Positions 43,701-56,000 of a stretch of DNA of 64,000 nucleotides are shown here, piece after piece. The translations under genes and the position numbers were made by a program. Origin of the DNA: Phoronis australis (taxonomy: Eukaryota; Phoronida; Phoronidae); contig NMRA01000082.1 of the NCBI GenBank assembly GCA_002633005.1, forward strand, positions 224,576 to 288,575. The letters run 5' to 3'. The notes beneath the pieces were generated by a model. The model was not told the origin of the DNA. It saw only the letters and a list, made by a program, of their open reading frames with translations, and made no database searches. The stretch's first letter is position 1; every line of letters starts with the position of its first letter.

Positions 43701-45454
43701 GCTGATAAAATTTCCCAACAAGTTTGAATTATACTAGAACAAAAGTAAACAGAATCAATCTCTAACAGACCTGGCTTCACCTTCGCCGTACACTGTGCCG
43801 AGGCGTGCTCCGTGGAGCCACACTTGTAACATATGCCTGTGCCCTGGTCGACATCCCGCCGCACCTGTGGACACTGGGACACCTGGTGGCCAGGCTGTCT
43901 ACAGTTATAGCATACCTGAAATAGGCAATGTGTAGTTCTTAAACCAACACTGAATACCTTACCTAAAGGCATCCAAAGACTGCAGCAAAATTTGACTAAT
44001 TTTCGGAGAAAAACAATAGCATCGATTGCCCTTTTGTCAGTTTTTGATTGCCATAGTCAATGCATAGCCTGCCAAATCATGGCTTCTAGCTTGTCCTCGG
44101 CAATCTGGTCTACACAATGATGAAGATTAAACTTGAAGCATTGGCTATTCAATACAACATTAATTTCAGGGCCCTCCATCCCTCGACTTTCATTTTCCCC
44201 TGGAAAAAATTGAAAATCACGCGAAATTACCCTCATGAGGCCCAAAAAAATTCCCCCTTGATTGAAAAATTACCCTCGAGGTTCGAATCACTAGTATCTC
44301 ACTAAAGTGACAATTTGAAAGAGCACAAAACGCTTGGCTACATGAGGCAGAGCCTATGATGGCTTGCAAAAGAGTGGTGCTATTGATGGTAATTGGGAGG
44401 TAGAATTTTGCCCTCATCCCCAAAATCCCCTCGGAAGGCACAAGCACCTTTCCCTCGGATGAACGAGGGCCCTGAATTTATATGGAAGCATAATTTCTTA
44501 CACAAGCTCTCTTATTCACTGGTAAAGGCTTTTGGCATCTTATTAACCCAAAGTCAAGGACATTTTAAAAATAAAACGTGATGCGTGGTTAGTTATCTTT
44601 GAATCGCTAGATCCGAGCTAGATGAACAAGACAGTTCAATTTCAAAGTAAACTAAACGAATGTAATGCATCTAAACGAATCTGTCACTTTTAATCTTCTT
44701 GTTTGACAAAGTCCCTTAAAATCAATATATTCCAGAATAACTAAAATTTGTCGCATCTGCAACACTGGTGAGATTGAAAGCTAACATCATTTCACGTGTC
44801 ACTGTCCTGGGGGCGACGTGTGCCGAAAATAGTTGACGAAAACGATAGATGACGCAACAGCAGACAGCGAATACCATTGTAATGACCCTTGCAAACTATA
44901 AAGCATGGTGTGGTATACACTAAGATCAGCAGCACTAAGAGCAGAACATTTATCATTGCAATGTCACAATTGTAAACTGCATCATGAGGACAAGGCCTAC
45001 ATACAATAAACATTTCTGATTTCTACTTGGCATCTGGCCGTTTCTTTTCAAAACCCGGCATCACTACCCATCATGCAACAGCATCCTTTGCATTTACCTT
45101 TTTCGCTTGTCGTTCCTGTATCCGTTTTATTCTCCTTTGATTGCTTCTTTCCGTTTTCCAAAAGATCTCGGCAACTTCCTTTTCCTGTGGATTAGCACTT
45201 TTTACAAATGCCTCTTTCAGTTTCTTCTGATGCTCATAATCACTGCTTCTTTTGAAAGACTTTTTGTTACTGAAGTTTTTGTTTTTGTACACCTTTTTCG
45301 TACTTTCTTCCTGGTGTTTTTGTTGTTTTGTCAATGAAGATGGAATGTTGTTGCTACCGCTACCTTGAGGCTTGGAGTGCTTCAATTCTGACCAATTGCT
45401 GGCCTCCAGAGGCTTCTTCTTGTTGGAATCACTTCCTCGTGCCCAGCGCGTCAT
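40704..45454 (-). CDS. ZCCHC9: Zinc finger CCHC domain-containing protein 9, complete coding sequence
   Basis: ZCCHC9 is a nuclear/nucleolar zinc-knuckle protein that binds nucleic acid. Exons (minus): 45098-45454, 43771-43915, 43184-43276, 41475-41546, 40704-40831; 264 residues against 271 in human. The start MTRWARGSDS matches the human N-terminus; a splice acceptor (TTTTCAG) lies a few codons upstream, so a 5' UTR exon precedes it and the in-frame ATG at 45475 is not the start. A Lys-rich region ends in a basic QRRIKRIQERQAKK helix. Four CX2CX4HX4C knuckles follow: CYNCRQPGHQVSQC, CYKCGSTEHASAQC, CFVCGEMGHITKQC and CKMCGSVEHFKKDC. The C-terminus KKRKVVKF resembles human KIPKVVNF and includes a nuclear-localisation-like stretch. 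Confidence 0.95.
42028..42286. mobile_element. MITE with GCCCTGTTCC ends
   Basis: About 259 bp with inverted ends: AGCCCTGTTCCAAGAAACT on the left and TTGGAACGGGTCCTA on the right. Inner inverted stretches are rich in CTTAAG and AAGATTTGTCTTA. No ORF. ZCCHC9 intron 3. Confidence 0.65.
44167..44474 (+). mobile_element. CAGGGCCCT-ended non-autonomous DNA transposon, fuller copy
   Basis: 308 bp, starting CAGGGCCCTCC and ending GAGGGCCCTG. The direct repeat AATTT flanks it on both sides (44162-44166, 44475-44479). A second, inverted and shortened copy lies at 1760-2062. Ends of the CAGGG...CCCTG kind are common in hAT elements, but the 5-bp flank repeat is shorter than the usual 8. ZCCHC9 intron 1. 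Confidence 0.78.
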
Positions 45455-47235
45455 TGCTTGTCTTCCTGAAAACAATCCAAATTGTGATGCATATCAGCGG
45501 TAAAATCTCACCAGTTTAGGATACAATATGGTTAACACGTGAAATCTTACTTTATCCTTTTTTTCACAAAACGCATGTAATAAAATTAAATAACAACCCA
45601 ACATTAAAGTACCACCAAACAAAGTTTTGAACAGTTGTGGGCAATTTTGGCAATTGTTTTTGTTTGAAATAAGTGATATTTCAAAATAAATTATCTGGAA
45701 GGCGATGAACAGAAAAAACCTATCTTGAAACACTTTTAGCAAATTCTTACTAAGCAAGATATAAATTGTAAATTGTCTTAACAAAAGTTTTCTTATTTGC
45801 GCTCCAGTTGAGGAAATACTTTAAGGACCACTTGGTTCACACTTGTCACAACCCAAAACACAAATCATAAACCAGGGCTGCGTTTCATAGACCATACTTC
45901 TTGTGAAAAATACAGGTCACACATGTGCCTCCAAGATACTGCCATGCACTACAAATGATTTTCTTGGCACTACGGACCACACCCAAGGTTGCCCAACCAT
46001 ACAAAATGTATTGCACAGCCTTCAATACCATGAATAAGAGACAGTACTATCAAATTCAGATCAATGAATTAAATAACGGAGGAATTACCACCCACACGAG
46101 CAAAGTACGACTCGAGAGCAACTTGAGTAGGCACACTTGGCCGTATGTACCTTAAACTTTGCTATGAGTTCTAGTCACTGCTAGCACTAAAATAAACTCA
46201 AACAAATCGAAATATTTCAAGGCAAGAGATGCCCAACTAGGCACAAGTTAAACATCTGTTTCATGAAAGTGCCTGAAGACATCAGACAGAATTTCGGTCT
46301 CAGTTACCACTTCAAAATTGATGAAAAGGGCTTCGCCCAGTAATAATGAGCACATTGCAATCTATAACAACTTCATAGAAATCATATTAATAGTCATCAG
46401 AAAATGTGAATATTCTCATACACCTTGAGATTTGATTGTTTTTCAGAAATAATTGCATGGATCACAGTGCATCAGGCCAAACAAGTCTCTTTTCATGAAA
46501 CGAATGAGTAACCATGCAACAAGACACACAGTTGACTTGGACAGTCACAAGACACCGTCTTATCATAATAGCTGGGGACACCAGATCTTTACTCAAGAGT
46601 TGAATACAAAGACTGATGACCACATACAAATTCTCCTGAAAGTGAAAATAACAGTTTTAAATTTCGGTTGCCTGTGAGCTAAGTGATGACCTTACAAAAA
46701 GCAAAACTCATAAGGCTTAAGTAAGTCATACATGTGAACTATGGACATCATGGTATACATTAAAAAGAGGAAAAGGAGAAAAGAAGCAGAACTCGTGAGT
46801 ACTTATATTATCTTTACAAAGACAGCCGGCCCACTTGTCTTATCTGGTTTTATCAACCTGTAATTATTGCCAAGTAAAATCATCCCCGTGTCAGACGTCC
46901 AGCCAGCAATCCACACAGTCAGTTACTGAAATTAGTCAAGTCACCGGTCACCAAAAATGGAGTTCTAATTTGAGAACAATTCACTCATGAGACCAATGCA
47001 AGGGTAAATCCAGGATTTTTAGTTGGAGGGGGGCAGGGCAGAGTATTAGCCAGGATTTTTCCAATCAGACATTCGCACCCCCAAACTGCAATTACAGTCA
47101 GAACACAAACTTACACAATCATGCTATTTCCTATTTTATGTTTGAATTCATAGGATGATGTGAAAACGTCTCACTTGGGGGCCGGAATTGGACTTTGAGC
47201 TGTTTAAAATACGTGTGGCCAAGTACTTACACTGA

Positions 47236-47667
47236 GGGTGTTGCAGCCCGAACTGATGCCTGCACCGAACTGATTTGGCACTCTTCAATATGGCGTGGGC
47301 GGGTGAGCCAAACCGATGCCAGCGCCACACTGAAGCTACAGGTGCTTCCAAATTATCGCCAGTGGTTTGGTCTTTTTGACGGCTATCAGAACTGAAATTG
47401 GCAACAATGAGTACTCTCGTATGCAGGTCACAAGGATTAATCACATCTGGGAAGTGTCCTGAGAAACTATGAGCCACCACCCTGTACTCATTGTCATCAA
47501 TTTCAGTTCTCATAACCGTTAAGAAACCCATAAACCAATACCAGTAATTTGGGTAATTACAGTAGCTTCAGCTTGGCTCAGGCATCAGGTTGGCTCATTA
47601 ACCCGTGCCAAATTGAAGTGTGCCAAATCAGTTTGACACAAACATCAGTTTGGGCTGCAACAGGGCC
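47236..47667. mobile_element. Foldback element with about 180-bp arms
   Basis: The left arm (about 47236-47416) and right arm (about 47481-47667) are imperfect reverse complements around a 65-bp centre. Matching pieces include TTGCAGCCCGAACTGATG with its inverse near 47650, CTGATTTGGCAC with GTGCCAAATCAG, and CAGAACTGAAATTG with CAATTTCAGTTCT. No ORF of interest. One arm alone occurs at 28196-28382. Confidence 0.85.
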
Positions 47668-47736
47668 ATATTTCAGTATAAGTGGCACTGACAGAGTTTA
47701 TTTCAGACGGTATTGTAGTAATATTAGCCTGATAAA

Positions 47737-47840
47737 ACCGGCGACCGTGTCAACCATTCAGCTAATAGGCAATTGCCCGTTAGCAAGAGGCTAACATAGG
47801 GTCATACGATTCACCGGAAGCACGCCTATGGCATTCCCTT
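47737..47840 (-). repeat. tRNA-SINE-related sequence lacking the B box
   Basis: It matches 48107-48210 in direct orientation (AACCATTCAGCTAATAGG, CAATTGCCCGTTAGCAAG). The A-box half is present; the B-box half is replaced. Confidence 0.65.
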
Positions 47841-48079
47841 CTTTCCTACATCACAGGCATGCCTCCTGGCTGCAGATCCTAGCAATACCCTAGCGTCCTG
47901 GAATTTGCCCTCAGCAACAAAACTGTGTTCCTGGAATTTGCCCTCAGCAACGCTCTCTCATGTCCTGTATCAACACCGGTTGCACCCTGTCTGACCTTCA
48001 CAGGCTCGTGAGTAGGTTTTGCTTCCTCGGTATATCATCCATTTGCCAACTGCGCCAATTGTAGTAATGGCCAAGATTA

Positions 48080-48155
48080 CTTGACCTGGGAATCGAACCA
48101 GCGACCCCAATTAAACCAGCAAGCGTGCTAACCATTCAGCTACTAGGCAATTGCC
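48080..48155 (-). repeat. tRNA-derived SINE head with A and B boxes
   Basis: The minus strand reads TAGCTGAATGGTTAGC (A box) and, about 25 bases on, CTGGTTCGATTCCCAG, a perfect B box inside a pairing T-arm. The anticodon arm does not pair cleanly and a shared 3' unit continues on both relatives, so I call a SINE or tRNA pseudogene rather than a working tRNA gene. Confidence 0.7.
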
Positions 48156-48892
48156 CATTAGCAAGTGGCTAACAGAGGCTCAAATGATACACCGGAAACA
48201 CATCTATAACAGTATTTTAGAAAATACCCCAAGTGTACAGATATTCACCACGAATAACGATGGGATGATTGTGCTGGCCATTACACAGCTATATCAAAAC
48301 ACTGGAAATCTGACAAGATTTGCAATGCGTATTACCGCTACTGCCTGTTTTTAAAATACACTGGATGAGATCAGTAACTGATGGGGCGGAATGTTGTGAA
48401 CACTGAAACTGACATGTATATGACCCCTGACCTTTCAAGTCAGATTTGTTAGGTTTGCCTCATTGGTTGTTACGTGAACTCCTCTTGTGGTCAATTGGTC
48501 TATTGTTTTGGCCAATCAGGGCTTGCTGCTGATATTCAGGTTGTCCACTGAGCCTGTGTGATCAGTCTCTTTCGTTCTGGTTGCGTTACTGAAGAGATGT
48601 ACCTCTTGAGTTTTGGAAAGTTTCGCACAGCATTTACCTTTCAAGATATTTGAGAGTATTATTGAGAACTTTTGTGAATATTGCTGAGAAGTTTGTGCTG
48701 AAGAACTTCTCGTACTTTTTGACATGAATTGTTTAAAGTATTTGATACTCGATAGTCCAGTTTGGAAATGACTGTAAGTGTTTGGTGTCACGAAGGCGTG
48801 GTTGAAGTTAGTACCTCGTTCATGTGGATTGGCAGTCTGACATGGAGATGGGGAGAACTCCCTAACGGAACAGAGCGCAGTAAGTACTATCT

Positions 48893-49500
48893 TGCCTAGC
48901 CATCCAGCTAGCTGTATGAAGACTATCGTCAAAATACAGCTAGGTACCACTGTGTGTATTTCTTCTGTAGGCCCCGAAATTGCACACAGCAAGGGTAGGT
49001 CTGCTAGTCACCTCGCTGTGAAACTTGTATCAACATGTAAAACGAGAGACCGGACGGGGTGCATTACAAAATCTGGGAATCAACCGATACTCACCTTGCC
49101 TGTTACAGCCATTTATTAAATGATTTAAGTGAAAAAAATGTAATAAACGTCATTTTCTTGTGTAAATCTCCGCCTTTTCTTACAATGAAAAGAATGTTGT
49201 CGTTTTCAAAACAGTACACTCATGTCACGCGCCCGCACCATTTCCTAAATTTTTGCGACATCTCTCGGGAGATGATGATACCTTGGCAGCAGCAAAATTT
49301 CTTCTAAAATTCAGTTTTTCAGTATCAAAATTCTAAAAACTTATATATGAAGTGAAACCAGTACCGATAATTTGTTGTGACGTGTACACAACCTTGTGAA
49401 ACAACAACAGTTGAATGAAGAATCGGCGAAAAAAGAAACTGGCCAATAAGTGGCGCAATATTTCATGGCACCGAAAGCCATCGGCTCCCTAAAGATCGAT
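48893..49500 (-). repeat. Dispersed repeat, copy 2 (first copy 3610-4075)
   Basis: Same blocks and order as the copy in AK6 intron 1, plus about 120 extra bp at 49255-49385. The short minus-strand ORF of copy 1 is broken here by stops, but the splice-donor-like CAAG|GTGAGTAT (49095/49094) is retained. Confidence 0.78.
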
Positions 49501-49507
49501 CTACAAC

Positions 49508-49618
49508 CACAGGCGTCCTCAGCTTCTGATCGTCCCCAATACACTACATATAATACTACAAGGTATGTAGTATTATATGTAGTGTATTGGGGACGACCAG
49601 AAGCTGAGGACGCCTGTG
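49508..49618. repeat. Near-perfect 53-bp inverted repeat with a 5-base loop
   Basis: The left arm CACAGGCGTCCTCAGCTTCT... (49508-49560) and right arm (49566-49618, ending AAGCTGAGGACGCCTGTG) match at 52 of 53 positions, around the loop AGGTA. It follows the dispersed repeat directly. It could be a foldback insertion or an inverted read artefact. Confidence 0.93.
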
Positions 49619-49933
49619 TCTATAACAAGTCACTCAGTGAGGCTGTGTCAGTGTTTGACTGCGGAGGGTCTGTGTGAACCTGTGTAGCTCGGTGGAGTGC
49701 ATAGCCCCTGTATAAGCCAGCCGAAAGGCTACGTGCCTAACCCTACGGCAGCGGTGCTCGGAGGGTAGCAATGTCTAAACAACAAGTCCAGATATTAACC
49801 TTATCCGGGTAACCTAAGACTCACCAAAGCCAGTTGAACAGTGAATGTTTTGACGCTTTCGTTTTCACGTGTTATTTTAAAAACCGGAAGTAAATAAACG
49901 AGAATGGGCGGTGTGCGAGAGGTCACGAGATCG

Positions 49934-49978
49934 AAGATGGCTGCCTACATTGGAAATAGACAATATTGTAAACTTTAA
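49934..49978 (+). promoter_or_regulatory. YY1-like element and 13-codon uORF upstream of the MTMR gene
   Basis: AAGATGGC (49934-49941) has the YY1 consensus. Its ATG opens a 13-codon reading frame (MAAYIGNRQYCKL) that stops at 49976-49978, 28 bp before the proposed MTMR start. If transcribed in the same leader, it could lower translation of the main ORF. A TTTTCAG just after it could instead be a splice acceptor. Confidence 0.4.
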
Positions 49979-50006
49979 CTTTTCAGCTACATATGAGAAG
50001 CTGACA

Positions 50007-53000
50007 ATGTCTAAAACATTTAAGTCTTACGTGGACTTTTCCAAGGAAAAGGAAGAGGTAGTTAATGGGGATATTAGACGAGCAAAATGTGTAAAATACA
50101 CCCTCAAGTTAACCACAACTGAAGCAGGAAGAAACCAGAAACTTCACTAGTTCAGGCTTTAGAATTAGAGTTTAGTCGAGGGAGACAAGTTTTATCGCCC
50201 GAGTTCCCTCTAAACTAGTTCTATATGAGATTCATAAGACCCGTGAATCATTAACCAGTTCGTTTCATTACTGCATTGTCACACAAGGATGTCAATTTAA
50301 CTTGTGACTGCCATCTGATCTGCTATGGATGTCAGTTAAAATAAAACTTTAAAGGCATTGCAAAAGATATTTGTCTGAAAGCTGTGGTGCACTACGAAAT
50401 TTGAGACATCAGAGCGGCTCATGAGCTCAACCATGCTATACATTATGCCAACCATTTTGTCATGTAAAGGTTAAAATTGGAGTAAACAGGTTGGACCGAC
50501 CCTTCCTCAAAGTGGCTACTGGGAATCAGTTTTCCTGAATAACAGCAATGTCCGTTAGTGTTTCCGGTGGCCTTTTTGAAGAGGGACGTGTTTACTCCAC
50601 TTTTAACATGGAAAGCACTTTTCAAACAGTGAATAAGGTAACAGAGTTTTTTGGGCATACAGTATAACATAAGTGGCGGTGTTTTTTATCTTTATTGCTC
50701 ACTGAACAAACCCCAAATTAATTCAATTGACCAGGTGCATCACTGATGTGGCTTTCGTGTATATTTGTTTTGATCTGACAAAGATTAAAAGTTCTCATAG
50801 CACATCCTGAATAATCACCGATTAGTAGAATAATTTAGACAAGTTCTTCTAAACTGTTCAAATTCGGCCAGTGACCTACAAATATGTCAACTAATGGCCA
50901 ATTGCTCAAAACAAGGTGTCATTGGTTACTAATGAGAGGCCAAATTATTTCATAACAAGCACAACTTAAGTGTGCGTTTTGAGAACCTGTTTTCTCCACT
51001 GAATAATGGGCGTCAAACTGGTTCTCAAAATGCGAGACGACTGTAAGTGACTGGTGGAGTGGTAGTAAGTCATATTTTAAGTCAAAAATTAAGTTTTAAC
51101 CGAAGACAGGTTTCAGGTTTAAGTGTTGTTCCTAAACCCTGCAGTATTTGGAAACTGAAGATAAATATTCATCATTTCCAGAATGAACTCAAAGAGTTAG
51201 CCCTTGCCAGCCTTGATGTGGAGTTAAAACCGGTCTTACTTCCAGGTAAGGTCCTTGTAATAGTGTTAGCTTAACCATTGTACATTGGACATGTGTGGAT
51301 TGCCAACAGAAGACTATTGAGTGCTGCACTGACAGGTCGACATTTCCTTTCAATGTAAAAAGAATGAATAATTTTACTTTAAAGTAATAGTTCTGTCCTG
51401 TAAGCTCCATCCTAACCAGTTTATGACCATGGTAATGAAGAAATTTTTTGTGAGCAAGTTTTTGTAACCGTTGCGTATTAAGTTTAATCAAAACATGCCA
51501 CTTGTCATTTGATACTAGTTGTCGTTAACTTAGTAATACCTTAACAATGCTCACTATATCTTGTCACTGATTTGAAAATTAATATAATGTACTAATTTAT
51601 TATGTCATTTTTACTCATTTGATGATGCGACTTATAATGGGATAGTTGTGTTACTACTTTCTTAGTCTTGACTTAATGCACTGTGAATATTAATTTTAAT
51701 TCTTAAGCTCAGCACCTTGTTAACACTGATGTATGCATTCACTTATGTTTAAAAAAAATTTGATTGTGATGATTTTCCTGTGATCTTTAACGGTCGAGTA
51801 CCGATTTTGAACGTTTTGGCCCACTGTGATGCAAAATTACTGTTTTTGATGTGATACTTTTTGAAAATACTAAAACAAAGATCCGTGGTCAGGACAACTT
51901 GGACAGATAGTTTTCCTATTGATTACTGTCCATGGAACAGTAGAAAGTTGTGTAAGCGGCCCAGCAATAGGCTTGCATTTTGGTTCCGCATTCGCTGTTA
52001 TTGAGCTAATAAGACGTATATGTTCCTCAATGGTAGGTTGGGAAATCTACTCATGCTGTGTATAGAAAAGTACATTTTCTGAAAAGTTTCTCTTGACCTT
52101 ATTATGCCCTGTAAAGTTGTCGAACCAACTAAACACAAGTTTTCAAAACTGCAACAAAAGATGAATTCTTGTCAAATATAAACTCATGGCACAGAATAAA
52201 AGTTCATGGTTGAATGTACTTTTCCTAATAGCCATTTCATACACCACGACTGTACTGAGAGCCCACTTACTAGAATGCCATGTGACCGATTCAAATGCAA
52301 CATTACTGTAAATGCGACAGTCACTCAAAATTTAATTTCCATGCCTTACTGCTTTAAACACATTTAAAACAAAATTATTTCAAGTGCTGCCCTAGAACCA
52401 TTGTGTATTAGTTGTAAAGCTAATGTCCAAGTTAAACACCACAATGAAGAGAATTTATTTCTTTGAATTCCATAAAAAACAGATTTTCTTGCTATCTGGG
52501 CAACCAGCCAACGATTTAATGAATTTTTACTTGATCTCTGATTTTATTACCCACACTGCTGACTGGGTGAGTGGCTAAGTGCATCCCTGCATATGACAGA
52601 CTACTGTAATTTCAATTTTCTCACTCTTTTAATGAAATGTAATACTACGTAGCACCAAATTTAAGCTTTATCAAGTTGTTTCATATCTACCAACTGTCCC
52701 TATTTCGAAAAATTGTGTGTAGTAACGTTAAAAGCCCCCTTGAAAAATGTATGAAAGGCAATTTTGGCAAATATTTTTATCCAAAATTGGTGAAAATTGA
52801 CATTATGCCACGAGTGATTAGATGATTGAATGTCAGTTGTAAGCAGTTTATCCCGTTCAATCTGCCATCTTTTTGGTCACATCACGCGACCTAATGAATG
52901 TCAGTGTTTTATGGTCTTCATATTTCTGTTCTCTGCAGGGGAGCTCCTCATCGCTGAATGCCAGGGTGTCCTACGATTCAACAACTACGCGGAACGGAAG

Positions 53001-56000
53001 CAGGGGGTCTCCGGCGCTGTCTTTGTCACCAATTATAAAATCAGTTTTGTCTCCATTGACAAAGTCGACAAAGAAGAGGTATGAGCAGAATACGAAAATA
53101 CAAACTAGTGAATGTAGAACTGATTGCGCAGGTTATAAGATATTTGCTTACTGATGGAATCGAAAATTTAATTGAAATTAGGGCATGAATTGTGATAATA
53201 GCAAAACTTTTTCATACCATTGTAATTGCGCTTCCATTTGGCAACATATATAGAAACTACCCAGTGCAAAACTTGATTTTATTCACAATCTGCAAATTAA
53301 CTTGCTTAGGCAACGCTCTTGTGGTAAGCCTCCATATTTAACTTTGTTTCGAAAAGAAATAGATCTGTATTACTGTTCCGAAAAATACCTTTGTTCAAAA
53401 CATTTACTTAAAGTATTGTACAAGTTTACAAATAGATGGTCAACAAAGGTTTATTAACAATGTAAAGCTACATTTTGTGAATCCGTATCTTCATCTCCCC
53501 TCTTCAGAAATGTACAGTTATACAATCTACTCTGCATGTTTTGTTTATCAAAAGGCAGCTTGGATTTACATTTTACTTTTAGTTAAATCCTACACACACC
53601 TTTGTCCTTGCTCATCTGAACTGGGAAAATAAAAAAATAGTAAGAAAATTGTTTACTGGAGGAGTCAAAAATTGAGGAAGAAGTGAATTATTATAATAGT
53701 TGTAAATTTAAGTTTCATTTCCAACCACTGCTGCTTCCAGCTGTGCTATAAATTAAACAAGAAACAACAACAATACTCTCTTGAATCAAATTCATTTTGT
53801 CACTTGATTCTGTTGGTTTTGTTTCTTTTTAAATAATTTGCAGCCTGAAATGAATCGCGTAGATTTTGTGACTTAGTTTTTCGTTTAGAAAACACGTCAC
53901 AGAAGAAATCTGTTGCTGGATGAAGATGATATCTCTCTCAACTGTGTCGACTCTGTCTATCAAGGTAACGGCATTTCATTTCTACTACATTTACTTCATG
54001 CAATTGAAAATTTTTAATTGTACTACATAAAATCTTTGGAGTTTACAGTCATAGTATTTGCTCATTCCAAAGATCGAAAATTATGGAATTTGGCAGAATT
54101 TTAGCCGAGATCTTTACATATTAGTATACTCTCGTATCAGAAGTTTACAAAAAAGTGTTGACAGCATTTGCTGAAATTCGGCTAGATTCTATGCCATTGT
54201 GATGGCGAAATCCCACAAGGAAACCTCGATGAAAGTTACACTGTAATTTTATAACTTAATTTAACTTTTAGCGTAGAAATGTACCACAAGAAGAGAGTAG
54301 CACCTGTTATCTTAGAAGTATGTCTTCATTTTGTCATATGACAAATAAGCTGTCAGTGCTATTGGAGCAATAGTCATGTGTAGGCTCCACATTTTGAGAA
54401 CCAGTTTGGGGCCTGTTATTCAGTGGAGAAAACTGGTTCTCAAAATGTGGGCCTCTGTAACTTACTATTACGTGCTATTGCTTGTTGGATATAACGCATA
54501 TATTGTCTAAAAGCAGTTTTGAATTCAGCTTCCAACATCAAACAGCATCTGGATTAGCACCAAACAATTTAACATGTAAATTTACCCTTTATGATAACAT
54601 AAATCAAAATATATTGTGTAAACTAAGTTCAAATTATTGTGTAATCATAATGTATTTGTGCCTACTGTGAGAGTATTATGTCAGACTGCTTCATGTACAA
54701 TAATTTAAAAGTATGCAATCGTATTTCACAGTGTCAAAAGGACGGAGGAGGAGGCTACTGCCATCTACTGGCATTTCTGGCCGAGTGAAGAAAGTCGATA
54801 TTTATTGCAAAGTTAGTTACATTGAAGGCATTTGTTTCATTTTCACTGATTTGTGTTTGCTTCATGAAGACTTTCGCATTGGGGAAAATTTTGAAAGGAA
54901 TTTCTAATTGAAATACTCCAAATTGTTGTGGTAAACTGACCCTATTGTCATTTGTTTTTTTTGCGTTCAATTTTGAGTATGTTTTTAAGACAGTGGTGAT
55001 ATTTGTAATGTGTTGGAAGTTAAGTTCACAATACCCGCTCATCACTAAAGTGCACAACTTAGTTGAGCTCTTCTCTATATTCACCACGTTATGCTAAAAA
55101 CGAACCTTTATCCTTGGCTGCTGTGTTTGGTAGATAAACTGTGTTCATATTTTTTAATAACTACATTTCAAATCATGGATGGGTTTATTTTCTAGTGATT
55201 CCATCCTCACTATTGTTGCAGTACTTGAAGATGTCTTATTTTCTAGTCCTGTCTTGGACGCAAAGTCTTAATCATACAATTTGAACTTTCCTTTTAGGAC
55301 TTCAGAATTCATCGCTTTAGTTTCAAGTTTGTGCGAGATAAAGGACAGGATAAAAAGGTTTGTTTCCTTGGATACAAATTTACTGTCTCGATAATAACCA
55401 ACGTGTATGGTTTCCAACTTTGTGAGATGCGTTGCTGTTGCTCTCATGCCTTGTGGCATTTTCTTTCTTTCAAACGATTTCTGAAAAGAATGTAGGAGTT
55501 ACTGGAGTAGGTAGTTGAACTGTTAACAACAAAACAAGAGTCCAAATGTCTGGAGAGCGGCAGGAGGTATCAGGCGTGCTCCGGCTACACAGGCGTTCCC
55601 GTTTCATTAATCACTTGATTAAGACTCGAGGGGATCCCTCAGCATGAGGTTCCTCTTGGGTAAAGTCATATAATCTTCTCGTTCTTCTCAGTTTGTAAAC
55701 TTTTCAGGTTTTACAAGCAATTCTTCATCATGCATTTCCCTCCAAGGTCGAGCTCATGTTTGCATTTGAATACAATGGAGAAAACACTAGGCAGAGGAAA
55801 GGTGAGTGAACTGTCAAAGATGCGGCTGCGTGAGGTTGTTTTAAGAAAGGTTTTTGGTGAATTATGGGTCTATTATTTGAACCTCGAACATGAAGTCCCT
55901 TGCAGCTAATTAAAAAGAAAATTATATTCAAAGCAGAAATTATACTTTTCACAAAAGGGTGGTCTCATGATCAAAATCAATAACTACGGCTTGATGAGTT

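Larger units (their letters stand above)
45455..50006. other. ZCCHC9-MTMR divergent intergenic region, repeat-rich
   Basis: This 4.55-kb spacer should contain both promoters and the ZCCHC9 5' UTR exon, which I could not locate. Much of 47236-49618 is repeat: a foldback element, paired tRNA-SINE-related sequences, copy 2 of the AK6-intron repeat and a near-perfect hairpin. ORFs of up to 158 codons (48516-48992, minus) overlap repeats and show no domain. Confidence 0.5.

Noticed and set aside
45455-45475. Upstream in-frame ATG (45475) as the ZCCHC9 start
   Set aside because: A splice acceptor lies between it and MTRWAR, and the human protein begins at MTRWAR.
48516-48992. 158-codon minus-strand ORF, the longest in the spacer before MTMR
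   Set aside because: Its start lies inside a dispersed repeat and the rest shows no domain; the corresponding frame in the other repeat copy differs.
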